Positions 1 through 10,624 of a DNA stretch of 64,000 nucleotides are shown one piece after another. The position numbers were made by a program, and so were the translations under genes. Under the pieces are notes generated by a model. It worked only from the letters and a program-made list of their open reading frames with translations. It did no database searches and was not told the DNA's origin. The first letter of the stretch is position 1. Each line of letters starts with the position of its first letter. Origin of the DNA: Notolepis coatsorum (taxonomy: Eukaryota; Chordata; Actinopteri; Aulopiformes; Paralepididae); NCBI GenBank assembly GCA_963971535.1, contig OZ020592.1, positions 123,560,563-123,624,562 on the forward strand, written 5' to 3'.

Positions 1-112
1 ATTGACCAATCACAATCAAGCATTTTGCCGAATGTTAAAACGCCATGTAATAACAATATTTATTACATGGCGTTTTAACATTCGCCAAAATGCTTGATTG
101 TGATTGGTCAAT
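1..112. repeat. Near-perfect palindrome (MITE-like foldback)
   Basis: Arms 1-53 and 60-112 are reverse complements with one mismatch, around a 6-bp spacer. It could fold into a long hairpin, as in palindromic non-autonomous DNA transposons of fish. The element may extend left of the window, so its ends and target duplication cannot be judged. Confidence 0.8.
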
Positions 113-120
113 AGCGCTTG

Positions 121-176
121 GTTGCCCCTGACAGCGGTCAATTATTTCTCGATAACTGACCGCTGTCATGGGCAAC
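121..176. repeat. Second inverted repeat beside the palindrome
   Basis: The 20-bp arms 121-140 and 157-176 are inverted copies with one mismatch (core TGACAGCGGTCA / TGACCGCTGTCA). It probably belongs to the same transposon end as the palindrome at 1-112. No transposase is seen. Confidence 0.6.
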
Positions 177-205
177 GCTGATACGGTCATTATTATATCA
201 ACCAG

Positions 206-847
206 TAGTAGTGTAGAAGGTTGGGCAGTGCAAGACCACCTTCACTTTTGCTTTTCTGGAGAAGCGCTCTGCGTGCCCTTGGACTCTTGCCCGCCCAGAT
301 AAAAGTAGAAATAGTTTTGTCTAACGTTTGAAAAAATTATTTAGGTAAGAACACCGGGAGGGATTGAAAAAGAAACAAAAATCTTGGCAGAATATTAATT
401 TTAACAGAGTTAATTCTGCCTGCCAAAGAGATAGGGAGAGAGTCCCACCGTATCAGATCAGATTTAATATCCACAACTAATTTTGTGATGTTGTCCCTAA
501 TTAACGAAGAGAGGGAGTGAGCTATGTTAATACCCAGGTAACGGAAACCGTTCTGCGACAAACGAAAAGGTAAAGAGCTTTGGGGGATTTGCTTAGCTGC
601 CTCATGTATAGGAGAACACTCCCTTTTACTGATGTTTAACTTATAACCTGAGAACGAGCCAAAAGATGTTAGGATTTGTAAGATATTTCCTGCAGAGTTG
701 CACGGATCCGAGACATAGAGCAAGACGTCGTCAGCTTAGAGAGATACCCGATGTTCCCGTCCAGCTCTATAAATGCCAGTGAAAAGCGGGGAGGACTTGA
801 GGGCGATTGATAATGGTTCAATTGCTAAGGCAAAGAGCAGAGGAGAG
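206..847 (-). pseudogene. L1/Tx1-type LINE reverse transcriptase fragment, dead
   Basis: Minus-strand translation gives the second half of a LINE reverse transcriptase of the L1/Tx1 type. Starting from about 847 there is a block resembling PLLFALAIEPL, then the catalytic YADD region near 730. The long stretch after it (337-723 is one open frame of 128 codons) has the typical GRINSVKINILPRFLF segment. A frameshift near 330 leads into a FIWAGK-like block that ends at about 206. The YADD tyrosine codon reads TAA, so the domain cannot be made. Endonuclease, ORF1 and 3' end are missing. The left end abuts the palindromic repeat. Clade assignment is by motif only. Confidence 0.75.
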
Positions 848-848
848 A

Positions 849-1457
849 TACAATTGTTAAGGGGATGCAGACCAGAGAAAGACGTTTGTCTTGTTTACAT
901 CAGGGTCCCTCATTTTCAATTCATAGTGACATTTATGACATACACAACCTATATGACATCATGACATTTATGGCATAGGGACATACATGACAAACAGGTA
1001 TATAGCACTGTTACATTTGTGACATATACGATATGCAAATATACAGTACTGTTACCCATAGATCCTGACAGACATATGATGGGGAGGAGACTGTACATTA
1101 GGAGGGGGTGGGTGGGTGGGAGAGAAATATACATATGGTGGGGAAAGAATATATACATACGGTGGGGAGGAGACTGTACATTAGGAGGGGGTGGGTGGGT
1201 GGGAGAGAAATATACATACGGTGGGGAGAGAATATACATACGGTGGGGAGGAGACTGTCTATTAGGTGGGGGTAGGGGAGTTTGGACATTTACGGTGGCC
1301 AGTTTCGAATTGCAGCCTCCCATAGGTGCTCTTTAAGAGCGGTTTTGAATGTGGGTAGGGATTCACATTCCTTTACAGCTTTGGGTAGGGCGTTCCACAT
1401 TGATGTGGCATAATTGCGAAACATGTTTAGTCCCTTGTTTGAGCCGAATCTGGGTTT
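849..1457 (-). pseudogene. LINE family A: 3' UTR and ORF C-terminus (downstream half of the split copy)
   Basis: On the minus strand 1457-1322 encodes the C-terminus of the same LINE ORF that is intact at 23430-24981. It is followed by a 3' UTR with tandem GTGGGGAGGAGACTGTA-type units and a tail block shared with 24840-24900. The copy stops at 1457 because BEL-1 inserted there. The rest of the ORF resumes at 18344 after the matching 5-bp duplication. The reading frame is damaged. Confidence 0.8.
1090..1270. repeat. G-rich minisatellite in the LINE 3' UTR
   Basis: Tandem units built from ATACATACGGTGGGGAGG and GACTGTACATTAGGAGG blocks repeat several times. The plus-strand LINE copy has the matching C-rich array at 24497-24700, so the array is part of the LINE 3' UTR, not an independent locus. 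Confidence 0.75.
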
Positions 1458-1462
1458 AACAT

Positions 1463-2813
1463 TGTTGGAGCCAAAAAGCCTTTCTGTTTATTTCATTTTA
1501 TTTGTACTCACGGTGCAGAGGTGTGGCATTTTCAGTCACCATGGCAACCACCACAGGGGTTGGTTACCCATTTATACTGATCAGTGGGTGACGAGCGGCA
1601 GGTGTGCAAGGGGATAGCCAAACAGTTTTTGACCGTGTTCGTGTTGATGTGCCGTATAGGTCGGCGTTCAGTGTCAGGGCCGCCTCAGGGGGTGTGCGAG
1701 CAGTGCGGTCGCACAGGGCCTCGCGGGAAGGGGGGCCTCGCAAAAAAAAAAAAAAAATATATCATCATTATCAATCGGTCGGTCACCAAGGAACGTTGAC
1801 GAAAGGCCTCTCGCTAGCGGGACAAATGGCCGGAGCCTTGTCATGGTATAGCCATGATGATGTCGGCTAGTAGCTAGCTTAGCTAAAGGCTAACTAGCGT
1901 TAGCTAACCTATTCAGAGGAGCGAGGCGAGGCGAGTGGATGTCTTTTCAAAAGAAGGAGAAGAGAACTTGTGAGCAGATAAATCTGTTAGGCAGCAATAC
2001 GCCGAAAGGTGTCCAGTCTGCCGGAAAGTACTCGAAGAAGAAGAAGAAGAAGAAATTACACCGTGGCGTGGGCCAAGAAAGTCTCCTTCCAACTTTACCA
2101 TTGGCGCCGGCGTTGATACTGCGTTATGGTGAGTCAACCTATGATTATATACCCGCCGTGGACCTGACCTATCTCTCTTTCTCTCTCTCTGGAGCCAAAC
2201 TGGTCGACTAGCTAATACTACTAGTAGCTAACGGTGGGTGCCTGATTGAGCTAACTGTTAGCCAGTTAGCTGTTTAGCGTCAGCTGGGAACGTTCGTTTG
2301 ATGCTATCAGTTAGCCTTGAGAATAGCAGGCCCTTTGACAGAAGATGTAGTCGGGCCTGCACCATGACAAGGCTCTGGCCATAGCTTCTTTTTGTCCCGC
2401 CAGCGAGAGGCCTTTCGTCAACGTGGAGACCTGTGTTGCGGCCTTTCGCCCTGCGTTCCTCGTGCAGGTAAGATTAATGAAAATGTCATGACATTACCCC
2501 ACTCTTCCTTCCTTCCCCTCCCGAATGTTTTGTTAATAACGATGTTTTTTTCCAGGCAAAACATATGCTACTTCACAACATTTGGAGATACGACATGTGC
2601 TGTGTGTGAATGTCTTGGTCGTTTGTGTAGCTTGGGTAGCGTTGGGCCGTTGGCCAAAGCTGTGTGTGTCACAGTACCTGGCTAGCCTATTTAGCTGATT
2701 GGCCATTGGCTCCTTGCTGATTTGGTTTCTCTATATATTTCTCTTTGGATTTAAGTGTTGATCTTTGTCCTTTTTGATCTCTCATACATGCTCTCTCTCT
2801 AACACACACACAT

Positions 2814-2852
<39 letters not shown>

Positions 2853-3203
2853 CATGCTCTCTCTCTAACACACATGCTCTCTCTCTCTCTCTCTCTCTTT
2901 CTAACACACACAGTCTGCCTATGGCGGCCTTTCTCGATGGCTAGGCTGTGCTCGCTGAGTCTGTATAGTCAAGGATCTTCAGTCACAGTGCTCAGGTATT
3001 CTGCCACTGTGTACTCTCTGTTTAGGGCCAAATAGCATTTCAATTTCTTTCTAATGTGTCTCTCTCTCTCTCTCTCTCTCTCTGTACACTGTATATTGAC
3101 TGTAGAACGGGAGCTCTCTCTCGCTCTCTCTTTTGCTATATGTTGACTGTATCATGCCCCGCCTCGGGCAGCGCTATTATTTAAGAATATGTTGACTGTA
3201 TAA

Positions 3204-3257
<54 letters not shown>

Positions 3258-3529
3258 TTTTTTTTTTTTTTAACCTTTTGGGGGGGGGGGGGGGGGGGTG
3301 CCTCGCGTTAAATCTCGCACAGGGCCTCGCATTTCTCCCAGGCGGCCCTGTTCAGTGTTATTAGTAAAAAGAGTTTTTGTATATATATTTTGGTTGATAA
3401 TGGTCAATAAAAGGATTGGCATATCGAAAATGATACGAGCTCTCTGGACATTGAATTCTTCAAGCACGCGTCTAACTCAAGCCAGCCCACTTGCCCCTCG
3501 CAGTAGGCTTATAGGTAAAGGAGTCTACA
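1463..3529 (+). repeat. BEL-1 5' LTR, split by hAT-1
   Basis: Joining 1463-1674 and 3359-3529 gives 383 bp colinear with the 3' LTR at 17956-18338. Start TGTTGGAGCC, end GTCTACA. The interruption is the hAT-1 element plus one copy of its 8-bp duplication. Confidence 0.93.
1675..3350. mobile_element. hAT-1: non-autonomous hAT transposon in the BEL-1 LTR
   Basis: The ends are inverted copies beginning CAGGGCCGCCT and ending AGGCGGCCCTG. They are flanked by an 8-bp target duplication TTCAGTGT (1667-1674 and 3351-3358). The 3' LTR of BEL-1 at about 18162-18169 holds the same site once, uninterrupted: an exact empty site. Subterminal GCCTCGC motifs occur at both ends. An inner inverted repeat pairs 1793-1845 with 2364-2423. 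CT-rich microsatellites lie at 2808-2900 and 3060-3083, a TA run near 3213-3252 and a G run near 3280-3298. No transposase ORF is visible. Confidence 0.93.
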
Positions 3530-4420
3530 TTAGTCAAAAACTAAGGCTCTTTGTTTGAAATGGACAATTGCCTTTGTTATTTATTGGAAGACAAGGATAA
3601 TCACGCTGGGCGCTCAAGATTCATTCAACAGCTGATCAGCGAGACAGCGCGCTCTACGCTCATGATTCAACAACTGATCAGCGAGACAGTGTTTTAATTT
3701 CTGAGGCCGGTGAAAGACATTAGTGACAACTGTTTGGTTCACCGTTTCGCTTGGAATTGCGCGGAACGTGGACAATCTGTTAGCTCTGAAAAGATTCATT
3801 GCCAGAAGAGGAAGACCAAGACACGCCAGCACCGTCAGGACAAGCGGACTGATCACCAGCTGCCCCAGCACCATTTGGGCGAGTGGACGGACCAGGGAGC
3901 TGTCCACGGTACCACCGTAAAGGAGCGGACGGCACCAGCTGCCCCAGCACCATTTGGGCGAGCGGACGGACCAGGGAGCTGTCCTGCGCGCAAGCAGTTT
4001 ATTGAATAGCGCTCGGACGGGGAGCGCTGTTTGAAGTTGAATAGCGCTCGGACAAGGAGCGCTGTTTGAAGTTGAATAGCGCTCGGACAAGGAGCGCTGT
4101 TTGAAGACTTTTCGAAGTTCAAAGAATAAAGTCAAACGGCCCGACAGCGCTGCGCAACGAACAGGTATGTAGCACGCTACTAGGTATATCTTATATGGCC
4201 ATATAAAAAACAAATGTGTGCACACAGGGTCAATTGAGAAAAATATAAAAAGGGAAAATTCCAATGCATTGGTGGTATATGGTTGTGCAACCCGTTCGTG
4301 TGTGTGTGTCTATTAAGGTTTGGTTAGAACGTCATGTGATGATTAACTGTGGGTTTTGTTTATTGTGATTTAACCAAAGGTACCATTTCATATTGAATCT
4401 GTTGGTCTTATATTGCTGAT
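3530..4420 (+). other. BEL-1 leader with tandem repeats
   Basis: This untranslated leader lies between the 5' LTR and gag. It starts TTAGTCAAAAACTAAGG, the likely primer-binding area, though it lacks the usual TGG start. It holds a duplicated block ending TGATCAGCGAGACAG (3628-3690). A block starting CACCAGCTGCCCCAGCACC occurs twice (3855-3906 and 3935-3983). Three 34-bp units with core GAATAGCGCTCGGAC lie at 4005-4103. Positions 3777-3813 match the BEL-3 integrase exactly (see findings). The ORFs here are repeat artefacts. Confidence 0.7.
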
Positions 4421-6124
4421 ATGAATTCTGATAAAGGTGTTCAGAATCCAACAGAGACCAGCGTTATGGTTGAACAGCCCGCCACGGCTGAAACGCATTG
4501 TAAAGAACCTTCATTGGTTGAAAAGTCACAGCCCACCCCCACAGTGGCTAAAACACAGTCCGAGGTGGACACAGGTCAAATCACACACGATGTTGATACC
4601 GATCAGCAGGTCACAAAACGCAAGAGCAAATTAACACCAAAAGCCCTATTGGATAAAATTGACACATTACATAAATTACATAAATCTAAATTTAACAAGG
4701 CTTCTAACTTGCAAAAAATGATTTTGGGGTTAATGCAAAGTGGACGCAAACAGGAGGTGCAATGCGCATTTATGCAATATCTTCACATATGCAAGGAAGC
4801 AGCAGCAAACCAGGAGGCTCTGTTGCCAATAGTACCTCCTGAAGAAAGGGGAAAACATGACATTTGGTTCAAAGCCAAAATCATCAATGTCAATGACTTT
4901 ATTGATCACATGAATGCATGGACAAAAATTACAAAACCTGTGGAAAGTGTTAATGAGGATGAGGAGGACGTGCAAAATCTAATTAATCCAAATGACAGCA
5001 TTTCTAATGTGGAAAGTGTTAATAAGGATGAGGAGGACGTGCAACATCTAATTAATCCAAATGACAGCATTTCTAATGTGGGAAGTAAAAAATCTGCTCA
5101 CAAAGGTCACACAAGGTCTGGTACCAGCAGGTCCAGCAGGTCCAGCAGATCTTCTACCTCAGCAGCTCGCTTACAGGCCGAGGCAGATAGAGCTTCACTT
5201 GTGATTCGCGCTGCAGCGTTAAAGGATAAACACGCTCTGGAGGAGCAGGAACAAATGCTAAAAAAGGATAAACACGCTCTGGAAGAGCAGGAACAGATCC
5301 TGAAACACTCGGAACAGATCCTGAAACACGCTCAGGAAGCCAAGGAACAGATCCTGAAAAAGGATAAACATGCTCTGGAAGAGCAGGAACAGATCCTGAA
5401 AAAGAAAAAGGAAACGATGGAGCTTGATGCACAACTGGCAGCTACCAACGCAAGAATAGCAGTATTACAATCCCCCAGTCACCAAGCTCTTTCACTCACA
5501 CAGTCCGATGGAATGGACTCCTACTACAGGAAAGGAACAAGGTTAAAGGAACCCTCAGTCACTCTCAATCCTCATGCAAAAGAATATACATCACTACCAC
5601 AGCAACCGTCTATGCAGCCACCAGAACCACAGCAACCATCTATGCAACCACCAGAACTGCAGCAACCATTTGCACAGCAATCATATGTGCAACAACCATC
5701 ACTATGGAAACCACAAGCTATGCAACAGCAACAAGCACCCATTCAACAACCACCACCCTGGCAAATACAACAACCTATGCACTTGATGCAGCCAACACCC
5801 ATTCAACAGCCCCCATTTTGGCAAAGACAACAATCTATGTTGTTACAGCCAGCTGCCATTCAAACACAATCTATGCTGTTACAGCCAACTCCCATTCAAA
5901 CACAACCGCCATCTTTACAAAGACAACATGTGTCTTGGGATGGAGCACAGGACAATACAACTCACATGGAAGCTCCTGTGCAGCTAACGACCCCAACTGT
6001 AATTTCACCTCAAAGCAATGAAACCTCAGTTGTATGCAACCTATTAAAAAGACGAGATAACAGCAATGCTAGTGGAGCAGCAAACCACTCACTTACTGCC
6101 ACCAAGAGAGATTCCATATTTTGA
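4421..6124 (+). CDS. BEL-1 Gag, N-terminal ORF (567 codons)
   Basis: This open frame starts at ATG 4421, just after the leader, and is the first part of BEL-1 Gag. Residues about 170-225 contain two near-identical copies of a 23-residue acidic unit (69-bp DNA duplication, about 4941-5080). Residues about 240-345 are charged, with repeated KDKHALEEQEQ units typical of a coiled coil. Residues about 385-515 are rich in glutamine and proline. No zinc knuckle lies in this part. The frame ends at 6124, while the capsid-like segment continues in another frame from about 6066, so a frameshift probably splits one Gag. A designed overlap is possible but less likely. Assignment to Gag is by position, not by strong motifs. 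Confidence 0.65.
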   Translation: MNSDKGVQNPTETSVMVEQPATAETHCKEPSLVEKSQPTPTVAKTQSEVDTGQITHDVDTDQQVTKRKSKLTPKALLDKIDTLHKLHKSKFNKASNLQKMILGLMQSGRKQEVQCAFMQYLHICKEAAANQEALLPIVPPEERGKHDIWFKAKIINVNDFIDHMNAWTKITKPVESVNEDEEDVQNLINPNDSISNVESVNKDEEDVQHLINPNDSISNVGSKKSAHKGHTRSGTSRSSRSSRSSTSAARLQAEADRASLVIRAAALKDKHALEEQEQMLKKDKHALEEQEQILKHSEQILKHAQEAKEQILKKDKHALEEQEQILKKKKETMELDAQLAATNARIAVLQSPSHQALSLTQSDGMDSYYRKGTRLKEPSVTLNPHAKEYTSLPQQPSMQPPEPQQPSMQPPELQQPFAQQSYVQQPSLWKPQAMQQQQAPIQQPPPWQIQQPMHLMQPTPIQQPPFWQRQQSMLLQPAAIQTQSMLLQPTPIQTQPPSLQRQHVSWDGAQDNTTHMEAPVQLTTPTVISPQSNETSVVCNLLKRRDNSNASGAANHSLTATKRDSIF

Positions 6125-6683
6125 TGGGGATCCTCTGCAGTACAGAACCTTTGTCAGAGCCTTTGTTCATTGTGTGGAGAAGAACACGAGAAACAGAGGT
6201 GATTGTTTGTACTTCTTGGAGAAGTACACCAGGGGTCAGCCTAAAGAGCTTGTGCGTAGCTGTCAACACATGGCTCCAGACAGAGGCTATGATATGGCTA
6301 AGTACCTACTTGAACAACACTTTGGAGATGAATATAAAATCACAGCAGCTTACATGGAGAAGATGCTCAACTGGCCGCTAGTGAAGGCTGAAGACATAAA
6401 ATCTCTTCAAGCCTATGCTCTTTTCCTTCGGGAGTGCTGTAATGCTATGGAGAATGTCCAGTACATGAGGGAACTCGATATGCCAGCGAACATGAAAGTA
6501 TTGATTTCAAAGCTTCCATACAAGCTCAGAGAGAATTGGAGAGTCTCTGTATGTTCGATAATGGAAAAACACCATCGCAGACCACAATTCATGGATATTG
6601 TCACATTCATTGAGCGCCAGGTAAAGATTCTCAGACCCAGTCTTCGGAGACATTCAAAATACACCACCAAATACAGGAAGTAG
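6066..6683 (+). pseudogene. BEL-1 Gag capsid-like segment (DUF1759 type)
   Basis: This 205-codon frame resembles the DUF1759 capsid-like region common to BEL/Pao Gag. It begins with the IPYFDGDPLQYRTFVRAF type of block, followed by a conserved LEQHFGDEYKI region and ends near FIERQVKIL. The ATG at 6066 is probably not the true start, since the frame should be entered from 4421-6124. A shift near 6640 moves the coding frame to that of 6688-8574: the next frame reads on without a stop through 6688. The two small shifts around this segment argue that Gag is no longer made as one protein. Confidence 0.75.
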
Positions 6684-6687
6684 ACCT

Positions 6688-8574
6688 ATGAACATGAACA
6701 GAATGAAATCACAAATTAAACCCAAATTCAAAGGAGACAGTTTTGCAACCACAGTTACTACCATCGAAACCCCTGCAAAGCAAAGAAATGCATCTGCTCA
6801 CAACACCAACACTTGTGTATGTTGCTCTAAAAATCACACTCTGGATCAATGTCCTCAGATGGAGGAGAAGACACACAGGGACAAGATTACTTTTATAAGG
6901 CAAAAGGGAATCTGTTTTGACTGCCTTCGCATTGGACATCTTAGCAGGAATTGCGAGAAGCGCTTGACTTGCAAGGTGTGCAGCCAAAACCATCCCAGTG
7001 TTCTTCATATTAATCAGAAGGAGAGAGCAAGCAACACAAACCAGCCAAAGAAACCTTCGGTGAGTAACGCACAGATCTCTTTGCAAACATGTGGACAAAC
7101 AGGGGCCGGAAGCAGCAATGGGACTCTGTCAATCTTGCCTGTACAGGTGAAGTCCAGCAAGGGAGACAAAATCATCACAACATATGCATTTTTAGATCCA
7201 GGCAGCACTGACACATTTTGTTCAGAATCCCTAATGAGAAGGCTGAACCTTACAGGAAGGAAAACACAAATCAGCTTACATACCATGGGCCCAAAGGCAT
7301 CTGTGTCCAGCTACATACTGACCGACTTGGATATCTCCAGCCTCACTGGGAAACAGTTCTATGACCTGCCCAAGGTCTACACCCAGAAGAGGATGCCCGT
7401 AACCACAAGTAACATCATTAGCCAAGAGGAGTTGGCTAAGTGGCCATACTTAGATGGGGTTGCCCTTCCTCGGATTCAAGCTGATGTGGAGTTATTGATA
7501 GGTACCAATGCCTCCAAATTGCTTGAACCTTGGGAAGTTGTGAATAGTCATGGCAATGGGCCATATGCCATTAAAACCCTATTGGGGTGGGTCATTAATG
7601 GTCCCCTATCAGGCTACAGTGAGCAGCGGAGTGAGAGTGTCAACCCAGCTGCTATTGTTAATAGGATCTCTATAACAAATCTGGAGGAGTTGCTGAACAA
7701 TCAGTACAACCATGATTTTAATGAAAGGTCATCAGAAGACAAAGAGGAAATGTCGAGGGATGATATGAAGTTCATGGAAATCATGACTGATTCATGCAAA
7801 CTTCAAGACGGACATTACACCTTGGAGCTTCCCTTTAAAAGGAAAGAAGTGTCTCTGCCAAACAATCAGTTTGTTGCTAGGCAACGCATCCTTGGACTGA
7901 AAAGGAGGTTTGGGAGAGATGAGAAGTTCCACCGAGAATACACCAACTTTCTCAACAACGTAATCAGTAAAGGATATGCTGAACGTGTTCCTGAACATCA
8001 AGTCGAACGGTGTGATGGAAAAGTGTGGTACATTCCACACCATGGAGTGTACCATCCCAGGAAGGGCAATCTGCGTGTTGTATTTGAGTATAGAGGAACA
8101 TCTCTCAATAAGGAGCTTCTACAAGGCCCTTACCTCACCAGCACCTTGTTAGGAGTCCTCACACGTTTCCGGCAAGAACCTGTAGCCTTAATGACTGATG
8201 TTAAAGCGATGTTCCATCAAGTCAATGTGGCACAGAAAGACAGAGATTTTCTTCGGTTCTTGTGGTGGCCTGACGGCGACGTATCCCAAGAACTGGTAGA
8301 ATATAGGATGACTGTGCATCTCTTTGGGGCAGTGTCTTCTCCTAGCTGTGCTTGTCATGCCCTCCGAAAGACAGCAGAAGATAACCACAACAGTTTCCCT
8401 GCTGAGGTACTTGACACGGTCAACAGAAACTTCTACATGGATGACTGTCTTAAGAGCTTGCCATCAGAAGAGGAGGCTGTTAAAATGGTCAAGGATTTGA
8501 CAGATGTTTGTCAAAAAGGAGGCTTCCATTTGACTAAATGGATTAGCAATAACCGTGGTTATTCTACATTCTAA
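6688..8574 (+). pseudogene. BEL-1 Gag zinc knuckles, protease and 5' part of reverse transcriptase
   Basis: Three cysteine/histidine knuckles lie near residues 44-106 (CVCCSKNHTLDQC, CFDCLRIGHLSRNC and a third ending in His). A DUF1758-type aspartic protease follows with active-site block FLDPGSTDTFC near residue 170. Reverse transcriptase runs from about residue 440. It keeps the first catalytic aspartate block MTDVKAMFHQV and the YMDD box. The VVF block before it lacks several residues normally found there. The last true residues are WISNN near 8556. The end of the ORF is made by filler and LTR sequence of BEL-3. The frame resumes at 15385, beyond that insertion. Confidence 0.88.
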
Positions 8575-8575
8575 A

Positions 8576-8928
8576 TGTAGAATAACTACTTTCCAAAAGA
8601 ATAGATTGTCCAATACGTCGGATTCCAATAGGTTGTACTTTATATAGAATCTTCAGCGCACGTTACATTACAGTTGAGTTCTCATCAGGTTCATTCATAA
8701 AACGCTCTCTGTCAATCACCTAAAAGGACGCAGCTGGTAGCAGGTGCAATGCATCCTGGGACTTGTATTTCTACTAACGTGGTGACTAATGTAAATAATA
8801 GTATCTCTTACTAGAATAAACAAACACTCTTCCACTTCCACTTCTTCTTTCAAAGGTAAACAATAATCGATATTAACATATATATAATATAACTCATAAT
8901 CATTAACCTGGCCTATTAAGTTACAACA
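8576..8928 (-). repeat. BEL-3 3' LTR
   Basis: 353 bp, identical to 15032-15384 except one substitution near 8879. It lies next to the polypurine tract (8929-8942 read on the minus strand). Confidence 0.92.
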
Positions 8929-8958
8929 TTCTCCCCCCCGATGAACTGCTAGTTCATC

Positions 8959-9875
8959 CTAGACCTCTAAACAATATAATAACTGAATAGGTCTCCTCAA
9001 CAAAGTTCCTGAGGTAGTGCGAACTGTGCACAACCTCACAAGTCCATCTCGGCCTGGGAACAGTTCCTTGATTCTTCCCAGCTTCCAGGTTTGTCTGGGA
9101 GTGTTATCTTCTCCGATGAGTACAATGTCACCCTCTTTCAGAGGGGTGGGTGACGGCGTGTCACAGCGATGTGCTGATTTCAGATCCAGCAAGTAATCCT
9201 TACGCCAGCTATTCCAGAAGCTGGTTGCGAGTCTCTGCCTGTACTTCCATCTTCGGTTGAGCTCTTTACACTTAGGATTTGAGTGTTGTGCGTCAACTGG
9301 GAATGTCTTGGGCGGCAGAGACGTGAGTCTTTTACCCACCAGGAAGTGGGCTGGGGTCAGCGGCTGTGGTTCATCCACTTCATTGTGCACAAAGGTCAGA
9401 GGCCTAGAGTTCAGGATAGCCTCAACCTCCGTTAGGACTGTGCACATCTCTTCAAAGTTGAGTGAAGCTCTTCCAAGCACCTTCCTTAGGCATGTTTTTA
9501 CGGATCTGACGAGCCTCTCCCAGAATCCGCCCCACCATGCAGCTCGCTCGGCTATGAACTTCCAGGTGATGCCCTTTTCTGAGAAGAACTCCAACAGCTG
9601 TGGGTCTTTGATGGCCTTCCACAGCTCCTTCAAGTCCAGCTCAGCTCTCTTGAATGTTCTTGCGTTGTCCGAGTAGATAACTTTACATATTCCTCTTCTG
9701 GCAATGAATCTTTTCAGAGCTAACAGGAATTTCTCTGTCGACTGATCTGAGACCAGTTCCAGGTGTACCGCCCTGGTCACAGCACAGGTGAACAGTGCAA
9801 TGTATGACTTCGTCACCGATCCATTTGCCTTCACATAAAGCGGTCCTGCAAAATCCACACCTGTGACTTCGAAGG
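8959..9875 (-). pseudogene. BEL-3 integrase catalytic core and C-terminus
   Basis: On the minus strand this is the integrase of BEL-3 downstream of the hAT-2 insertion. It starts with the first catalytic block (MDFAGPLYVK), has the second aspartate in VIYSDNARTF and the glutamate in the block GGFWERLVRSVK. The C-terminal DUF5641-like domain (DIVLIGEDNTPRQTWKLGRI) follows. The frame is open to its stop at 8959, so only the hAT-2 insertion separates it from the zinc-binding part at 10625-10800. Integrase inserts element cDNA into chromosomes. With the core separated from the rest of pol it cannot be made normally. Confidence 0.88.
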
Positions 9876-9883
9876 GTGGGGAT

Positions 9884-10616
9884 CAGGCCATGTGAGCGGA
9901 TCGGAGCGCGAGCGGCGCGGGGAGCGGAGCGGGCGGTTTTGACGTGAGCGAGGAGTGGGTTTTAAAATGGGTCGGCGCGACGTCCGGAGCGAGAGTTCTC
10001 CTCCGCTCCAATCCACTCCGGGACGCTCACACAGTGGTTTAACACTGATGTAATAATATACATGTAGTACAATGCCAAAGCAACAGATGGCGATGTACAA
10101 ACATGAAGGCCATTTTCAACCAATGAGAATTGAGAAGGGTGAACCTGTGATATCCTGTTCAGGCTTCACTCATCCTCCTTCACTCACTCCTGTTAGAAAA
10201 GTATCGACGCCATTGTTGTTGTCGTTAGCTTACATGCTAACGTTAATGGCAGCGACCATAGCATTGTGGCTCGGCTAACTATCATCGCTTAATAGAGCTA
10301 GTGAATGGATAAACAACGTTATTTAACATTGCAGAATGGGTACAATTACAATGCTGCTCAATACAAACAATTGTTAAGGGGCCCAGGGGGTGTAGACTGT
10401 TGTAGTTTGAGCTCATTTACACCATGCTCCAAAAAAAAAAAAAAAAAAGCAGAGCGATCTGGCGCGGGGAGCGGGGAGCGCTCGATTCAAGGTGAGCGGT
10501 GAGGGAGCGGAGAGCGACTTGGGGGCGGGGTCAACATGAGCGATTAGCGGAGCGGACCAAGCTTTAAAGAGCGAAGAGCGGATTTCTCGGCCGCGCCGAT
10601 CCGCTCACGTGGCCTG
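9884..10616. mobile_element. hAT-2: non-autonomous hAT in the BEL-3 integrase
   Basis: The inverted ends start CAGGCCAYGTGAGCGGATC. An 8-bp target duplication GTGGGGAT flanks it (9876-9883 and 10617-10624). The ends are GC-rich with many GAGCGG units. The middle (about 10326-10400) resembles the LINE family A 3' end on the minus strand. No transposase frame is seen. It cuts the integrase of BEL-3 just before the catalytic core, so it is younger than BEL-3. Confidence 0.93.
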
Positions 10617-10624
10617 GTGGGGAT

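Noticed and set aside
3614..4264. 216-codon minus-strand ORF
   Set aside because: Lies over the tandem-repeat leader of BEL-1. No motifs.
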